Assembly (NCBI GenBank): GCA_019155205.2 | Contig: JAHNZQ020000308.1 | Location: 5,300,974 to 5,364,973, forward strand | Length of the DNA: 64,000 nucleotides | DNA from: Gracilaria vermiculophylla | Lineage: Eukaryota > Rhodophyta > Florideophyceae > Gracilariales > Gracilariaceae | Reading direction: 5' to 3' | Shown: in pieces, positions 11,094-21,955 of the stretch | Position numbering within the stretch: position 1 is the stretch's first letter | Layout: each line of letters begins with the position of its first letter | Program-made: the position numbers and the translations under genes | The notes under the pieces: generated by a model | Databases searched by the model: none | Told to the model about the DNA's origin: nothing | The model's input: only the letters and a program-made list of their open reading frames with translations

Positions 11094-11186
11094 TGTTGAT
11101 AGTTCAAATTGTGAACTGTGCGCCCTGTGTCACAAGAGAGTATAGCGCAAATAGCTCATCTTTTTATCAATAGGTTATGGGCCCAG
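11094..11186 (+). repeat. TRIM-family LTR with primer-binding site, plus orientation
   Basis: Positions 11094-11172 are a diverged 79-bp copy of the LTR at 8427/8657, in the opposite orientation. They are followed directly by GGTTATGGGCCCAG (11173-11186), the initiator tRNA-Met anticodon-arm complement. This is therefore a 5' LTR with its primer-binding site rather than a solo LTR. The ATG in the site opens a 64-codon frame (MGPDQL...) to 11371 that I cannot assign. Confidence 0.78.
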
Positions 11187-11975
11187 ACCAGCTGACCTCT
11201 GCCGTTATCGTTTTTTCGTCTATCGCCGCCCTCCCTCACCGCCGTTCACCCGCTTCGCTGTTTTCTGTCGTATTCTCTCTCGTTGCGTCGGGTGCGTTGA
11301 CCGAGTTGTTGGTTGGTGTTGATCTTTTCTGTTCGGTCGTGCGTTCCTCCTTGAGGGCGTTGTGGTGGTAGTGGTTCGACGTTGACTCTCTATCGTGATT
11401 GTGTTTGGGTACTCGTTGTTGCCCGTGTTGTCGATCGCTATCCGTCTTGTTTGCGTCTCCCTCTGTTCTTTGTTGTTGGGATCCCCGCGTCGTCTTTGCG
11501 GGTTCTGATCNNNNNNNNNNNNNNNNNNNNNNNNNNNNNNNNNNNNNNNNNNNNNNNNNNNNNNNNNNNNNNNNNNNNNNNNNNNNNNNNNNNNNNNNNN
11601 NNNNNNNNNNGTGCGCAAGCGGCTAGATGAACAGAGCCAAGTTCCTCCTTGAGGTTTACTTCTCCGTACAGTGGCGGCAGTGCCGCCACTTATATACGGC
11701 ACTTCAACATATTAAAATAAATATCTAGAAATATCTAACCACCCGGCAAGGCCGGCTACTGTAGTACAGATGTGCAACCGTGCCAGGCTTGTCACGGCAC
11801 ACCCGTCATCGGGCAAATATCGGCACACGTGGCCTCAATTACTACCCTTCCTAGGGGCACCCCCAAATGGGGCTAGTGAAGCTAATACTATTCATAACCA
11901 CGGTTGTGGCAGCCGGGAGCGGATCAAATCCTTATGAAGACTGATTGCGGCATACCCTCGACGGGCCATTGCACT
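11187..11975. other. Unassigned segment with a 100-base assembly gap
   Basis: The left part (11187-11510) is T/G-rich internal sequence after the primer-binding site. Positions 11511-11610 are unknown bases. The right part (11611-11975) has a 10-bp perfect inverted repeat, AGTGGCGGCA/TGCCGCCACT with one base between (11670-11690), followed at once by TATATA. A 14-bp stretch, GTTCCTCCTTGAGG, occurs on both sides of the gap (about 11343 and 11641). Apparent open frames through the gap are not real. Confidence 0.7.
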
Positions 11976-12012
11976 ACACAGGGCGCACAGTTCACCATTT
12001 GAACTAGCAACA
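11976..12012 (-). repeat. Truncated TRIM LTR closing the composite insertion
   Basis: The last 37 bp (plus-strand right end) of the 79-bp TRIM LTR, from ACACAGGG to GCAACA. It is followed by ACACG (12013-12017), the partner of ACACG at 8422-8426. It therefore marks the outer edge of what inserted into the chromovirus LTR. Confidence 0.8.
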
Positions 12013-12017
12013 ACACG

Positions 12018-12421
12018 AATCAGAGGGGGAGGTTGACTGGGCGGACAATGCTCCTACAGGCGCTGCTACGAGGCGACTTGAGGATCGGCGGCTTAGAAAC
12101 CTTAGGATGTTCGACGAGAGTCTCCAACTGGAAAAATAGACGTAGATTCAAGGGTGCTTGGTTTACTTCCCCAGAGGTCGAGCTCGACTGACAGATTAAG
12201 TATCAAGCCGGGAACCCGCCTCGGCAGGTCTCACTACTGTGGTAATTATCTGTACCAATCAACTAAAATGGATCCATATTCTACCGTTCCTCAAGGGTGC
12301 TGTAGTGCACGTGGTCCGAGCTTTACACCACGTGGCTCAGTTAACAGAATACGAGCCCTCCTCAGGAATATTTCGTCATAAAGCCACACCATAATATCAT
12401 CTTAGGATCCACAGTTCTACG
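12018..12421 (-). repeat. 5' LTR of chromovirus-1, proximal piece
   Basis: This continues the LTR interrupted at 8426, from AATCAGAGGGGGAGG to the LTR end CCACAGTTCTACG near 12421. Together the two pieces make about 553 bp, the length of the intact LTRs at 2763 and 40602. The DNA right of 12421 is ordinary AT-rich genomic sequence. Confidence 0.85.
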
Positions 12422-14779
12422 ATTTCTTTATCGTTTCTTCTAGACCGGCAGCGCCGAACAATATCCACGGCAGACAATCAACAGTTGATGCTGCTGAATC
12501 AGTCGCAGTTATCAATAATATCCGTAAACTGGTGCCAAGAAGACAGATCTTTGCAAAACTTGATTAGCTCCGTTGGCCGTTTTTTAAGTTTGAAATTCGA
12601 AATGAAAAGGTCTGCGGATCAGATTAAATATGTTTTTTATTTTTGCGTGATGTTGCGCTGACCTCATATGAGGTCCTTTAGACCTCATATGAGGGCAGTG
12701 CACCGGACCGATAATCACTAGGATACTTCACTCTTTGTAGTGAACCTTTACTGGGGATGTCGTCCGTCTTTTTGTCACAAGATCTCATTTTGACGACTCC
12801 AATAATACTAACTCTATCCAGCGTTAGTTCGCGCAGATTTCTTCGCTTCATTGAGGAGTATTTGTAGGCAGCAACCATTGCGGGCTTTCGCAATTGCTTG
12901 TCAGTCGTCCATTATTGGCTGCAATGTTCGTGTTCTTATATGCTCATGCATACGCGGCAAAAAACAAATCAGAAATTTGGTTTTTTTTCTTGTTTTTCTT
13001 CAATTCAATAGTTTTCTATTCAAACCGAGACGCTTTAGAAAGGAATTTTTAATTTAATTTTTTTAGCACACCATGTAATATCTTGTTGGACCGCAATTGC
13101 CTCAGACCCTCGATAAAACCCGGTGCAGCAACTCTACTAAATATAACAAAATATTCCAGAAAAAAAGCGATGCCTCTAAATTAGGATTTCCGTCGTCATG
13201 AAAAATATTCAGAAAAGACGTCTACAGTAATTAGAATAATTTTCATTTCTATACGAAGAAAAGAATACAGTAAATATGTTTCGTTTATGGTTGTTTTCAA
13301 CAATAATAAGAACACATCCTCCATCGGTATGACTATCAAAATGTTTAACATGTTTAGGAAGGCATCTGATACTTTTAGAAATCTTCGCAGTCCTTGCCTT
13401 TCAGAAAATTTCGGATTCTATGCAACATTTAAATCTCTCATGTCAACTTCAACCGCGGCAATGCCTTTTTCGTCACTTATTGCACGGTTTCGGAAAACTT
13501 TGAATTTGTGTCGAAGCCACCGCAGAAAAGAACGCGCATAATAAAGTTTCTAATCGTTAATACCAGGAATGTTGGTACAATCAAAACAAGTTTACACGTT
13601 GAATGAAAAACAGCCTTGAAACTATGGAAAAAAGTTGTTTTGATCGAGTAGCTGAGAGCAGTATGAAAGCTGTAGAAAGCAATGAATTCGTTTGGAGATA
13701 TATGCAGCACAGTCAAAAAATGAGAAACAATGTATGTTGTAGATTATATCCTTGAATTCATATGCGTTCCTACTAAACAAAAAGCAAACTATTACAAACT
13801 AGATAATTTCTTCACTGGTGTTCTACTATGAGGCTGTCAACTGTAACGTTCAAACTAGTATTCCAAACAATTTAGAAAAGAACCAGAATGCCCTGATGGT
13901 CAGTATCTGAGGGTTTTGGGCGGATATACCATTTCTCATGGGATTTAATTTGTGCATTAGGAAAATAAGAGAGAAACAAGTGGAACACTGAAGCACATGA
14001 GTTCTTTGAATTACAAATTTCGGAAATTTAATTCAAGGTTAATAATTTACAAACACCATGCTGATTGGCGGAGTTTACAGAACAGCAATGATTTGTATTT
14101 TTTATCTGCTTTCACACAGTCATGTTAGTTTAGGTAGACTGAACGGGACATCTTTTTTGGGCAGTGTTGCACGTACCGTGCTTGCATTTATAGCGTTATA
14201 CATTTTTAAGACATAAAGCAAAACCTTTTGGACTTTTTCGTAGCATCTCATCGGTGTGGCAGCGCACAATCAATGATATACTTGCTCCTGCGACAAAGAG
14301 ATCTTTTTTAAGCAGTCCAAGGTACAGAGACCATTAAGGAGTATGATTGTCTTGAACCCATGGGAGCACCCCATAACGGGGCGTGGCAAAACAACGGTCG
14401 CTTGCGCTCTGACCTGGCATTGATATTATTGTTTGCTTGAGACCCTTGTCACATTGTCGTGGTCAAAAACGTATATCTCGAAGGCCCTGTGGGCCCCAAA
14501 ATGCACTCTCGATGACGCCGCCAAGGGATAGCTAAGATGCGTGGGCCAAGGGTGCAAAACTTGTGTGCAACTGATGGCTTTAATCTTCCATGATTTCGTA
14601 AGACATCAATTCTCGTGTCACACCCACATATACTTTATAGGGCCACCACGGTTGCTGATGCCCACGTGCGGGCGTCCAAAAAAAACGACGGAATCAGCTG
14701 CAGCTTCTTTTTTCAGTTCCTGTTGGCTTCTACCGCCTGCTTCGTTTGCACCTCACTACCTTCGACGACTTCATTAAAA
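12422..14779. other. Intergenic stretch, no supported gene
   Basis: AT-rich sequence with only short frames. It contains the pair of palindromes at 12660-12694 described separately. I see no transposon domain, RNA gene or repeat array here. Confidence 0.55.
12660..12694. repeat. Two phased copies of a 12-bp palindrome
   Basis: CCTCATATGAGG occurs at 12662-12673 and 12683-12694. The first copy extends to a 16-bp perfect palindrome, GACCTCATATGAGGTC. Centre-to-centre spacing is 21 bp, two turns of B-DNA. This is the usual look of a paired site for a dimeric DNA-binding protein, but no adjacent gene supports a role. Confidence 0.6.
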
Positions 14780-14950
14780 ATGGGCGGTTGTTTGAGCAAG
14801 GGTGGCAGCACTTTCGTCGAAAAGGCGTTGCAACAGGGCAAGCCGAAGAAGCCCAAGTTCTCCTCACTCTTCAGCGATCTGTTTGATGGTTTTGGGGAGG
14901 ACGGTGGCGCTGAGTGTGACGCGGATTTTGAATTTGATATGGGCGAGTAA
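14780..14950 (+). CDS. Small predicted myristoylated/palmitoylated protein, 56 aa
   Basis: The ATG at 14780 has A at -3 (ATTAAAAATGG) and encodes MGGCLSK. Gly2, Ser6 and Lys7 fit the N-myristoyltransferase substrate pattern, and Cys4 is placed for palmitoylation, so the product would be anchored to the inner face of a membrane. A basic middle (QGKPKKPKF) is followed by FSSLFSDLFDGF and a strongly acidic tail with ten Asp/Glu residues, ending FDMGE. An upstream in-frame ATG at 14615 would give 111 aa, but that extension has no conserved look and would hide the acylation signal, so I prefer the short form. There is no recognised family. It stands alone in AT-rich DNA; no operon or neighbour helps. 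Confidence 0.5.
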   Translation: MGGCLSKGGSTFVEKALQQGKPKKPKFSSLFSDLFDGFGEDGGAECDADFEFDMGE

Positions 14951-17926
14951 CACGACTGCACTTTCTTGTCACAAAATCACCACTCAATTTGCCTGGAACA
15001 CGCTATCCGATGCTGAATGCTTGGGTCGGCCTTTCAATTTTCTCTTGGTTAGTATGAATGCTGTGCATACCCGCACGCGGAGTTTCGTTGCCGTCAATTG
15101 ATTATTAATCTAAATACAAGTGATTTTGAAAAGTTTTCTTCTTTGTGCAATAATCTCAAACGTCTGCATCGCCCATAGATCAAGGACAATCTTGTGCGCC
15201 GCGTTATTGTAAAACGCACATGCTTTGCAGACAACCATGTAGTTTCACCGTACCATCGCCTTCTCTGCGGCAGTTTCATGAATACTTAGAAAAGAATATG
15301 CGGAAGAAGACAACTATTTCGGAACAATTAGATATTGGAATCCGATTCCCATCAATTCGCGCAACATTCAAGATCTGCTGATGCTTAAGCCAAGCACTGT
15401 TGAATCCATTTTGTCTCGAATCGCGGTTATCTTTTTTCGAAAAACATTTGAAGAACCATGTGCGGGACCAATCCTAAAAATTGTTTTGGACTACTATTGG
15501 TTACCAAGGTGAACTCATGGTGCACAAGCAGCTTCTCTTGTAGAGTAAGCTCGGTGGTGCTGTTGCAGCGCAAAAATCTTTATGTGATTGTTTTTTTGAG
15601 AGAAGACGACATTCTGTTTCATAAACGAACATAAACAGTTCTGGCACGGTCACTGATATCATGAGGAAGGCTGTAAATTCAATAAATAATCATTTACTTT
15701 TTCAGGCAGTAAAAAAATGAGTGTGTCCAATGCTCATACTGCTTTGAGAATACAAGAGTGCAGTAACGCTGGATGTGGGTTTCATATCAATACAGTATTA
15801 CCCAGTTGCTTCTGGATCATTGTACTCGCAGCTGGGCAGGGTGTAAGCGAAACGAATATTGAAAGAACCATCCTGTTACACTGACTGCGCGGAAATATCG
15901 CCTCGATCGCTGTTCGCTGTCTGAGATGCATGTCCATGCTTTCCATCGGCCCACACTGTTCTCAGTGCAACGTTAGATTGTCCAACAAACAATTCGACAA
16001 ATGAACTTTTCATGTTCACGGCAATTTTGCAAATATCCTAAATTGATTTAAACCAAATGCAAGAAAATTTCAGGAGGCTACAGAACTGAATCATACTTTT
16101 AAAAACTTCAGGAGAACATTAGCACCCAAAACAATATCATGATGCTGAATAAAGTTCATTCCATATTTAATAATATTAAAACAAGAACAAAAGTTATTTC
16201 CACTAAGCAAAAACCGAGTAAGTGGGGAAATGCTCATTAATTAAATGAGCTTAGTACAGAAAATGGGTGCATCTGAAAATACAGAAAGATAACAATAAGA
16301 ACTTTGTTTTGATTTTTAATTATAATTTTCTACATTCATATTTTCCCGAATAATTGTATTGAGTATTTCAGGGTGCGTTCAATGTTTTAAAATTTAAATG
16401 GCATGAATTTGGAGACGAAATGAATACCTTTTTAATTGGATATTTCGAGACCTCATTCCAAAAAGCTCATGTTCCAAAAATATCATCATATTTTTAATAA
16501 AAAGGTGGTCAACGAAGTTTAGTTTTGTCATGTGGACTTCAATACCAAGACAAAAATAGGCCCAGAAAAAAGCACGCCCGAAAACCCCCTACATTTTCAA
16601 GCCAAGACTTCGACATAGCATGTTTTTTTCTGAATTTGTTTTCACAAGACTTGTGTCAAAGAGATCTGACGAAATGAAAGCAGAGAATCATGAGGATTAA
16701 GCCGGAAATGGAGAAAATAAAATCTTCTTGCGGAAATTCGTAATTTTTGCTATCGTTCATCTCCTACTTAGCTGTAATATGACTCGCTGTTCGCGGGAAT
16801 GCTTCTAACGTACCTGTGTACCCCAAAATGGATAAAGCTCGACAACCTTCCTTTCTTCCGTATGCATATCATCTCTCGTGATAATGAACTCGGTAAATCG
16901 CTCTACAAACGGGAAATACTTTATGATTGAAAATTTCTCCACACATGCTCACGATCCTGAGGCTCTATTCGGTTGGAAAGAAGAACGTGTTGTATTTATT
17001 ATGAATTTGCGACTGGAAGTTCACGACGAAGCACCAGCGTATTTTATCCTTCAAGCGCCTAACTGCTTCTTTTAGGTACATCCTCTCACAAATTTTAACA
17101 CTGCAGGCTAAAGATGCGAATCGAAAGGGAGTTTGGGTGATTCTCGAAGGAGAACAGCAGACTTTGTGTGTTTAATATGAAATTATGTTATGCGACTACA
17201 AGTGCGGAGAAAACTTATACTACTCTATGAGAGAAATGCTTGGAGACAGTACAGCTTGTAGCCTGTCTCGACGATCTCCGTTGCCCAACCCGTCGATCTG
17301 CGTTACACACATGGCACCGGGTAACCCATATCGACAGCACAGGACTTGCTTGAAATAGCTCGAATAATCTCGAGACCGCTCTTAACCTATTGCGTAACTG
17401 CAACTGAAAGCCTTGCAGAAAATCTGGCCAGATATCCTTGGGGGTTGCAAGTCTGGCGGTCTGTAATACATTTTCTAGCCAATAGACGTTCGCAAAATAG
17501 CAGCCACGGCGGCTCTCCATCCAGGCTTGGAACCGCGACGTGAGAGCGCCGTGGCTTGGTCTCTGTGACGTTGCAGCGACGTAATACGCATTGGAGCGAC
17601 GTATTCGGGACGTCTTCCGTGTCGCTCGGTGCTTCAAATTACTTTGCACCTACGAAGTATCTCACTAGAAGCTAAGCTACATCAATAAAGCCAGTAGTTA
17701 CATTGACTAACAAACTGCACAATCTTTGACACGCTAGAATGTATCTAAAAACTATCTTGGTTCCAAGATGACATTAAGTCTTTCTGTAGTTCTAGTGTCA
17801 TGCAGATCGTGACAGAAAAGCGACGCCGTGCCACCATTAATAATTACACAAGTCTTTTCATTCTGCCCGGAGAGAAGATGCATCCCGCTAGAAATGGAAG
17901 CTCTTGTAGAAATAAACAGCACACCA
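14951..17926. other. Intergenic stretch, no supported gene
   Basis: AT-rich DNA. Short frames at 16878-17075 (65 codons) and 17215-17649 minus (144 codons) have no recognisable motif and ordinary composition, and I do not support either as a gene. No repeat or RNA gene was recognised. Confidence 0.5.
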
Positions 17927-19054
17927 TCAGCTATGGTTCTCTTCATGCAAAGCCTCTTTCTCCCACCTTCGAGGAGGCACTTCGGTCTCAAATTTGTCAA
18001 ACTTTTTGAGATCCGGGCTGCGAATAGTACGCACTTCCAAGCCAGCACCAGCGTACTTGGCCGCAATCGCTTCAGAGCCAGAGGCGAACGAAAATACACC
18101 GCCAGCGGAATTAAACACAGTCCACTCTGGTTTGGTCAGCCAGTCGTACCATTGCATGACAAACGTGTCCATAAGCACGCGCTCAGGATTGGAGATCTCT
18201 ACCATGGCAATACCAAAACCGCTATTCTCTACACCGACCCAACGCGCATGCTGCATGATGGGGAAAGCCCCGCGTTCGGTGGTATTCCCCGCCAGGACCA
18301 CCCGGTTCCCGCACTTGGGCACCTTTGGTTCTCCTTGGGTAATGATGATGATGTCTCGGTCACTGTGCTTGCACATGAAGCTTACAATGTTGTTCAGCAT
18401 GTAGAGCCATTCCGAGTTGGAGTTGTGCTCACTCTGGAGATCTCCCTGTCGATGGTGAATGGCGTCGTACGGCCTGGGCCATCGATTTGGACCGCCGAAA
18501 TACCGTTTCAGCGCATTTGATATGCACCCAGAGTACTCCTGGGTCTTAAAGCCGTCGTGCTCCGCGCCAATAATGTCACAACGGGAAGCAAGCGGAAGCA
18601 CATATTTCATGGTCGCCTCTTTCAAACAGGCGCAATCGCCGCGAGGACAGTTGCGCAACAGCAACTGCTTCTTGCGCAGCATACAGTGCTCGGGGATGTT
18701 TGGGGGGCTACGATTGTTCGCCGAGGCAGGTGGGGCGCAGCGATCGAAAAAGTCAGCGAGGTTGTACCCGTGTTGGCTTATGTGTTCGGGAAACTGGATC
18801 TTGGAGGACAGCAGCTCGGCGATGTACACAGAAAATTGGTTGCGAAGGAGCGTTTGACCAAGGCCTTCATTATTTTGAATTCCCATGGCGTACACGCAGG
18901 AGGTGCGGTAGCGAGTGGTGCGCAATGCGGTGGAACGCACTACGCTGTGTACGCGAGGGTGCGATGCGGAAAGTAGACATGTCAAGATGATGATGATGAA
19001 GAGAAGATGGTAATGGCGGCGGAGGGAGGAAACGGCGCGCTGTCGATGGCTCAT
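17927..19054 (-). CDS. Putative type II membrane glycosyltransferase, fucosyltransferase-like
   Basis: This is an intronless 375-codon gene. Residues 17-31 (HLLFIIIILTCLLSA) form one membrane anchor after a short basic cytoplasmic tail, the type II layout of Golgi glycosyltransferases. The lumenal part opens with NNEGLGQTLLRNQFSVYIAELL (residues 61-82), like the donor-side start GxGNQ...A of GT11/GT23/GT37-type fucosyltransferases. IHHRQGD (199-205) resembles their HxRxGD motif, and ENSGFGIAMVEIS (276-288) sits where they have the SxFSxxA motif. Cysteines at 53, 106, 124, 136, 141, 143, 159 and 177 suggest a disulfide-bonded lumenal domain, and N257 is a possible N-glycan site. A CT-rich leader precedes the ATG. 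The family call rests on short motifs, so an unrelated GT-B enzyme remains possible; the gene itself looks intact. Confidence 0.6.
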   Translation of the reverse strand: MSHRQRAVSSLRRHYHLLFIIIILTCLLSASHPRVHSVVRSTALRTTRYRTSCVYAMGIQNNEGLGQTLLRNQFSVYIAELLSSKIQFPEHISQHGYNLADFFDRCAPPASANNRSPPNIPEHCMLRKKQLLLRNCPRGDCACLKEATMKYVLPLASRCDIIGAEHDGFKTQEYSGCISNALKRYFGGPNRWPRPYDAIHHRQGDLQSEHNSNSEWLYMLNNIVSFMCKHSDRDIIIITQGEPKVPKCGNRVVLAGNTTERGAFPIMQHARWVGVENSGFGIAMVEISNPERVLMDTFVMQWYDWLTKPEWTVFNSAGGVFSFASGSEAIAAKYAGAGLEVRTIRSPDLKKFDKFETEVPPRRWEKEALHEENHS

Positions 19055-21866
19055 TGCGGAGATGAAAGGAAGAGCAGGAGCTCATCGGTAAGCAGAAGCG
19101 CCGCTGATGACTTAGTTCGAGGATGCCGAACGCGTTTAGTCTGTGCCAAAGGCAGGAGTTCGCCACCAAGGGAAGCATGCGCGTCCAGGAGGACGACGAG
19201 TTGTGCCACTGTCAGACAAGCGTAGGTAACCTAACTGGCGCTTCAATTCAGGTGTGCATGATGCTTGATGACAGAGAGCTTCAATCTGTTGACAACTAGT
19301 TAGGTTGGTGGTGCAAATTCCGGACAGAGTTGTTGCAGAGTTGGGCACAACCGCCACCAATCATTTCACGATTGCACGCGCAGAGCGGTCCATGAGCTGC
19401 GCAGAACAGATTCTGGCATGCTGTCAAAAGATTTAATTCTGCTGAGCTTCGAGGTCGGTTGCTGCCACTGGGAATCAGTGCCGCCCACACATGGTCATAC
19501 AGTACGCCGGCATGGGTTGCAAGTAATCAAGATCTTCCGTACTTCACGCCTGCTTCGTTCACCTTACGGAGAAGTGTGTCGACAACGAATGACAAGTCTA
19601 GCTGAAGATAGGCACCTTTACTCCGCTGAGCGAGAGCAATGCAGGATCAGTGCTTACCCAAGAATTCAGCGACCTCTAACAACCAATCGTCAATACAATC
19701 TCAGTTGGGTAGCAATGACTTGCACACATATTTGGAAAGCGAGGGAACCGATTCCGGTCAGAAACTCCGCGTTTCTATCACGACTTCCCTGCTTCACCTT
19801 GTCAGTGCAGTCTCATAGGTCCCTCCCTGGTAATTAATACCTTATCAGAGCGAACTCGAGAGCAGAAAAGATAGCTCACGACCATCAAAGCCATTTAGTC
19901 AGGTGAATTAGGTCCACAGAGAAAAAACCGTGGATTGTAAACGACCGTTTGCAGTACCGAAACGTTGTCCTACACCTCTCGTGACTGTGACAGTGCGTAA
20001 GTGACAAGGAAACTGCGTGTATTCAACAACCAAGAGAAATAACTCAATATACTTTCTGGTTCTCGCCTGGAAAAAGGTTTCAGTGTAATGTGAAAGGAGC
20101 AGCGACGATTGTGGGTGTTGGGCATCGAAACCATTTTACTTCAGCAACATTCCCAACCTATTCGAGGTTTGGGCTAACATTGCTTGTGCAAACGTCATGC
20201 AGACGATTGATAATCCCGTTTAGTTGCGATATAAAGGGTCAGCGATTCCAAGTGTCTGACGAGTTTGTAGAAGTTTGCATCCCAGAAGAGCTCGTAGAAG
20301 TATGCTTCCCAGAAATTATAATATAAGAATACACTAATTATCTATTACCTTTTCTCTTTTAACCACCTATGATCCTAAAAGTCCGATCAACAACTGTAGT
20401 AGAATCTGGTTGTCATCGTTGTTGCACGCTGGTACATCGCCGCACGTCCCTGTGGGACGATCCGTCAGTCCTCCAAGCCGTTGCGTGCCACATCTTGTTG
20501 TTTTGCCGCAGAACCATCATTGCAAATCAATGCTGTGCATCATGAGTTGAACAGCTGGAAGTTCGGTACGCCGCTGTAACTGTTTTTTACTGTAACGCTT
20601 ATCTGTGCTTTTCGCTTATGGATAGTTTGGCTCTGCATGGAGGAGATTTGAAGAGCATGATAGAGATGAAAAGTTCAGTGTTTGACCTCACTTCTGGACC
20701 GGATTAGGCAAGCGTTTCCACGACTGAGAACACCAGAAAACTCGACTTTTTTTAATTTTGAACGATTACCATGGCAGTATTTCTGAAATAAGCAAATAAG
20801 AAAATACAGTTTAACCACTTTCTTTTATTTTTGGAATCGATATTGTTTTAAAATCTTTTGCAAAATATTTAAAAGACATGAATACATTATTGAATAAAGT
20901 CAATTTAAAAAAATCATCAAAACCTAGTATAATCACTTCATGGCGTCCCCCAGTGCGGAAGTTCTTGTAATCTTTTCTTGGCAGCCACATACACCTAGTT
21001 CGCCTTCTCATCGCGTGCCTTAGATACACTCCTGAGTGTCTTCGGAATTGCGATAGAGATATCAGACATCTCGACCAACTGTATACATGGTTTCACATTT
21101 TTATCGTTCCTTTTTGTATCGTGTTCGCCCTGTTCGACCCATACACATATTCTGGTAGCATTATTAGTTCTGAACCTGGCGCTATAATCCAACCTGCAAT
21201 GTTGACCTATATTCTTACGGGATGTCAAGTCATGTCCATAGACCTGTGAGAGTGATCATGAAGAACATCGTAGCCTGGTTGAGTGGTGACAATACGCTCC
21301 ACAATATGTTACCATTTTTAACAGCAATGAAATTCCCCCGGCATTGCAGGCTATTTGTGTTAAGTGACAACTATTTGGCCGCCCAAAGACGCCGAACCTG
21401 TGGCACGTGAAGCATACCACACCTTAAATCAGCCCTGGAGAATGCGCCGCTATTCCATTGAGACAGTATAGAATTTGTAGTCTTGATTAATGGCTCAGGT
21501 GTACAAGTTTAACTATATCTCTTCAAACACTAAGCTATCGTGATGTTTGAAAGCGCTCAGGGTATTCGTCCTTTGACGCAATTTGGAACACAGAAGAAAT
21601 GGCTTAAAATGTAAACTCAAAGGGCCACAGTCAACGATAGTGCTGTGTCAAATCAGCACCACCAAAAAATGCTTTACGGCAAAAGGCGCAATTCGGTACG
21701 GCGCATCATTCAAGGTTTCGGTTTCTCTGCCTCTCAGCAAGCGTCAATAATGCTTCTGCTGCACTTTCTTTGCAATCAATATTTTGGAGACCGGTTCAAC
21801 GCCTCATGTACTGCTCGGCACATGTGACCCATTGCGCAACTGGATCGTCATCCAAGGGGATACCGC
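19055..21866. other. Intergenic stretch, no supported gene
   Basis: Mixed composition upstream of the glycosyltransferase gene, then AT-rich. A 139-codon frame at 19418-19837 has no recognisable feature. Around 20270-20310 there are two GTAGAAGT-type motifs reminiscent of the copia LTR start, too short to call. Confidence 0.5.
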
Positions 21867-21955
21867 TGTTGTAGAAGAAGGTGGAAGCTTATTGAACAAA
21901 ACATAAAGAAGTAGAAGGATCTGTAAACTTCTAGAAGGTTTGCTAGAATAATGTA
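21867..21955 (+). repeat. Copia LTR relic (5' part only)
   Basis: It starts TGTTGTAGAAG and continues with GGAAGCTTATTGAACAAA and GTAGAAGGATCTG, matching the first 90 bp or so of the LTR at 60773-61048 (read on the minus strand). Similarity fades after CTTCTAGAAGG. No coding sequence is attached. Confidence 0.65.

Larger units (their letters stand above)
2133..12421 (-). mobile_element. Degenerate Ty3/gypsy chromovirus (copy 1), truncated at its pol 3' end
   Basis: Read on the minus strand, the order is 5' LTR (12421 to 8278, split by an insertion), primer-binding region, gag, protease, RT, RNase H and the start of the RNase H-integrase linker, which stops at the copia junction near 2133. 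The fuller copy at 30161-41154 is homologous along its length and serves as the reference. Two solo LTRs of the same family (2763-3315 and 4118-4672) and a 3.6-kb composite (8427-12012) sit inside. All coding parts carry several stops and frameshifts. Integrase, chromodomain and 3' LTR are not in this copy. Confidence 0.88.

Noticed and set aside
10757..11173. 138-codon frame rich in Phe, Val, Cys and Leu
   Set aside because: It is a translation of the TTTGTTG microsatellite.
11220..11702. Open frames spanning the run of unknown bases
   Set aside because: They exist only because unknown bases are read as sense codons.
17828..18520. 230-codon frame on the plus strand
   Set aside because: It lies antisense within the glycosyltransferase-like gene, which has a membrane anchor and ordered motifs; the plus frame has none.
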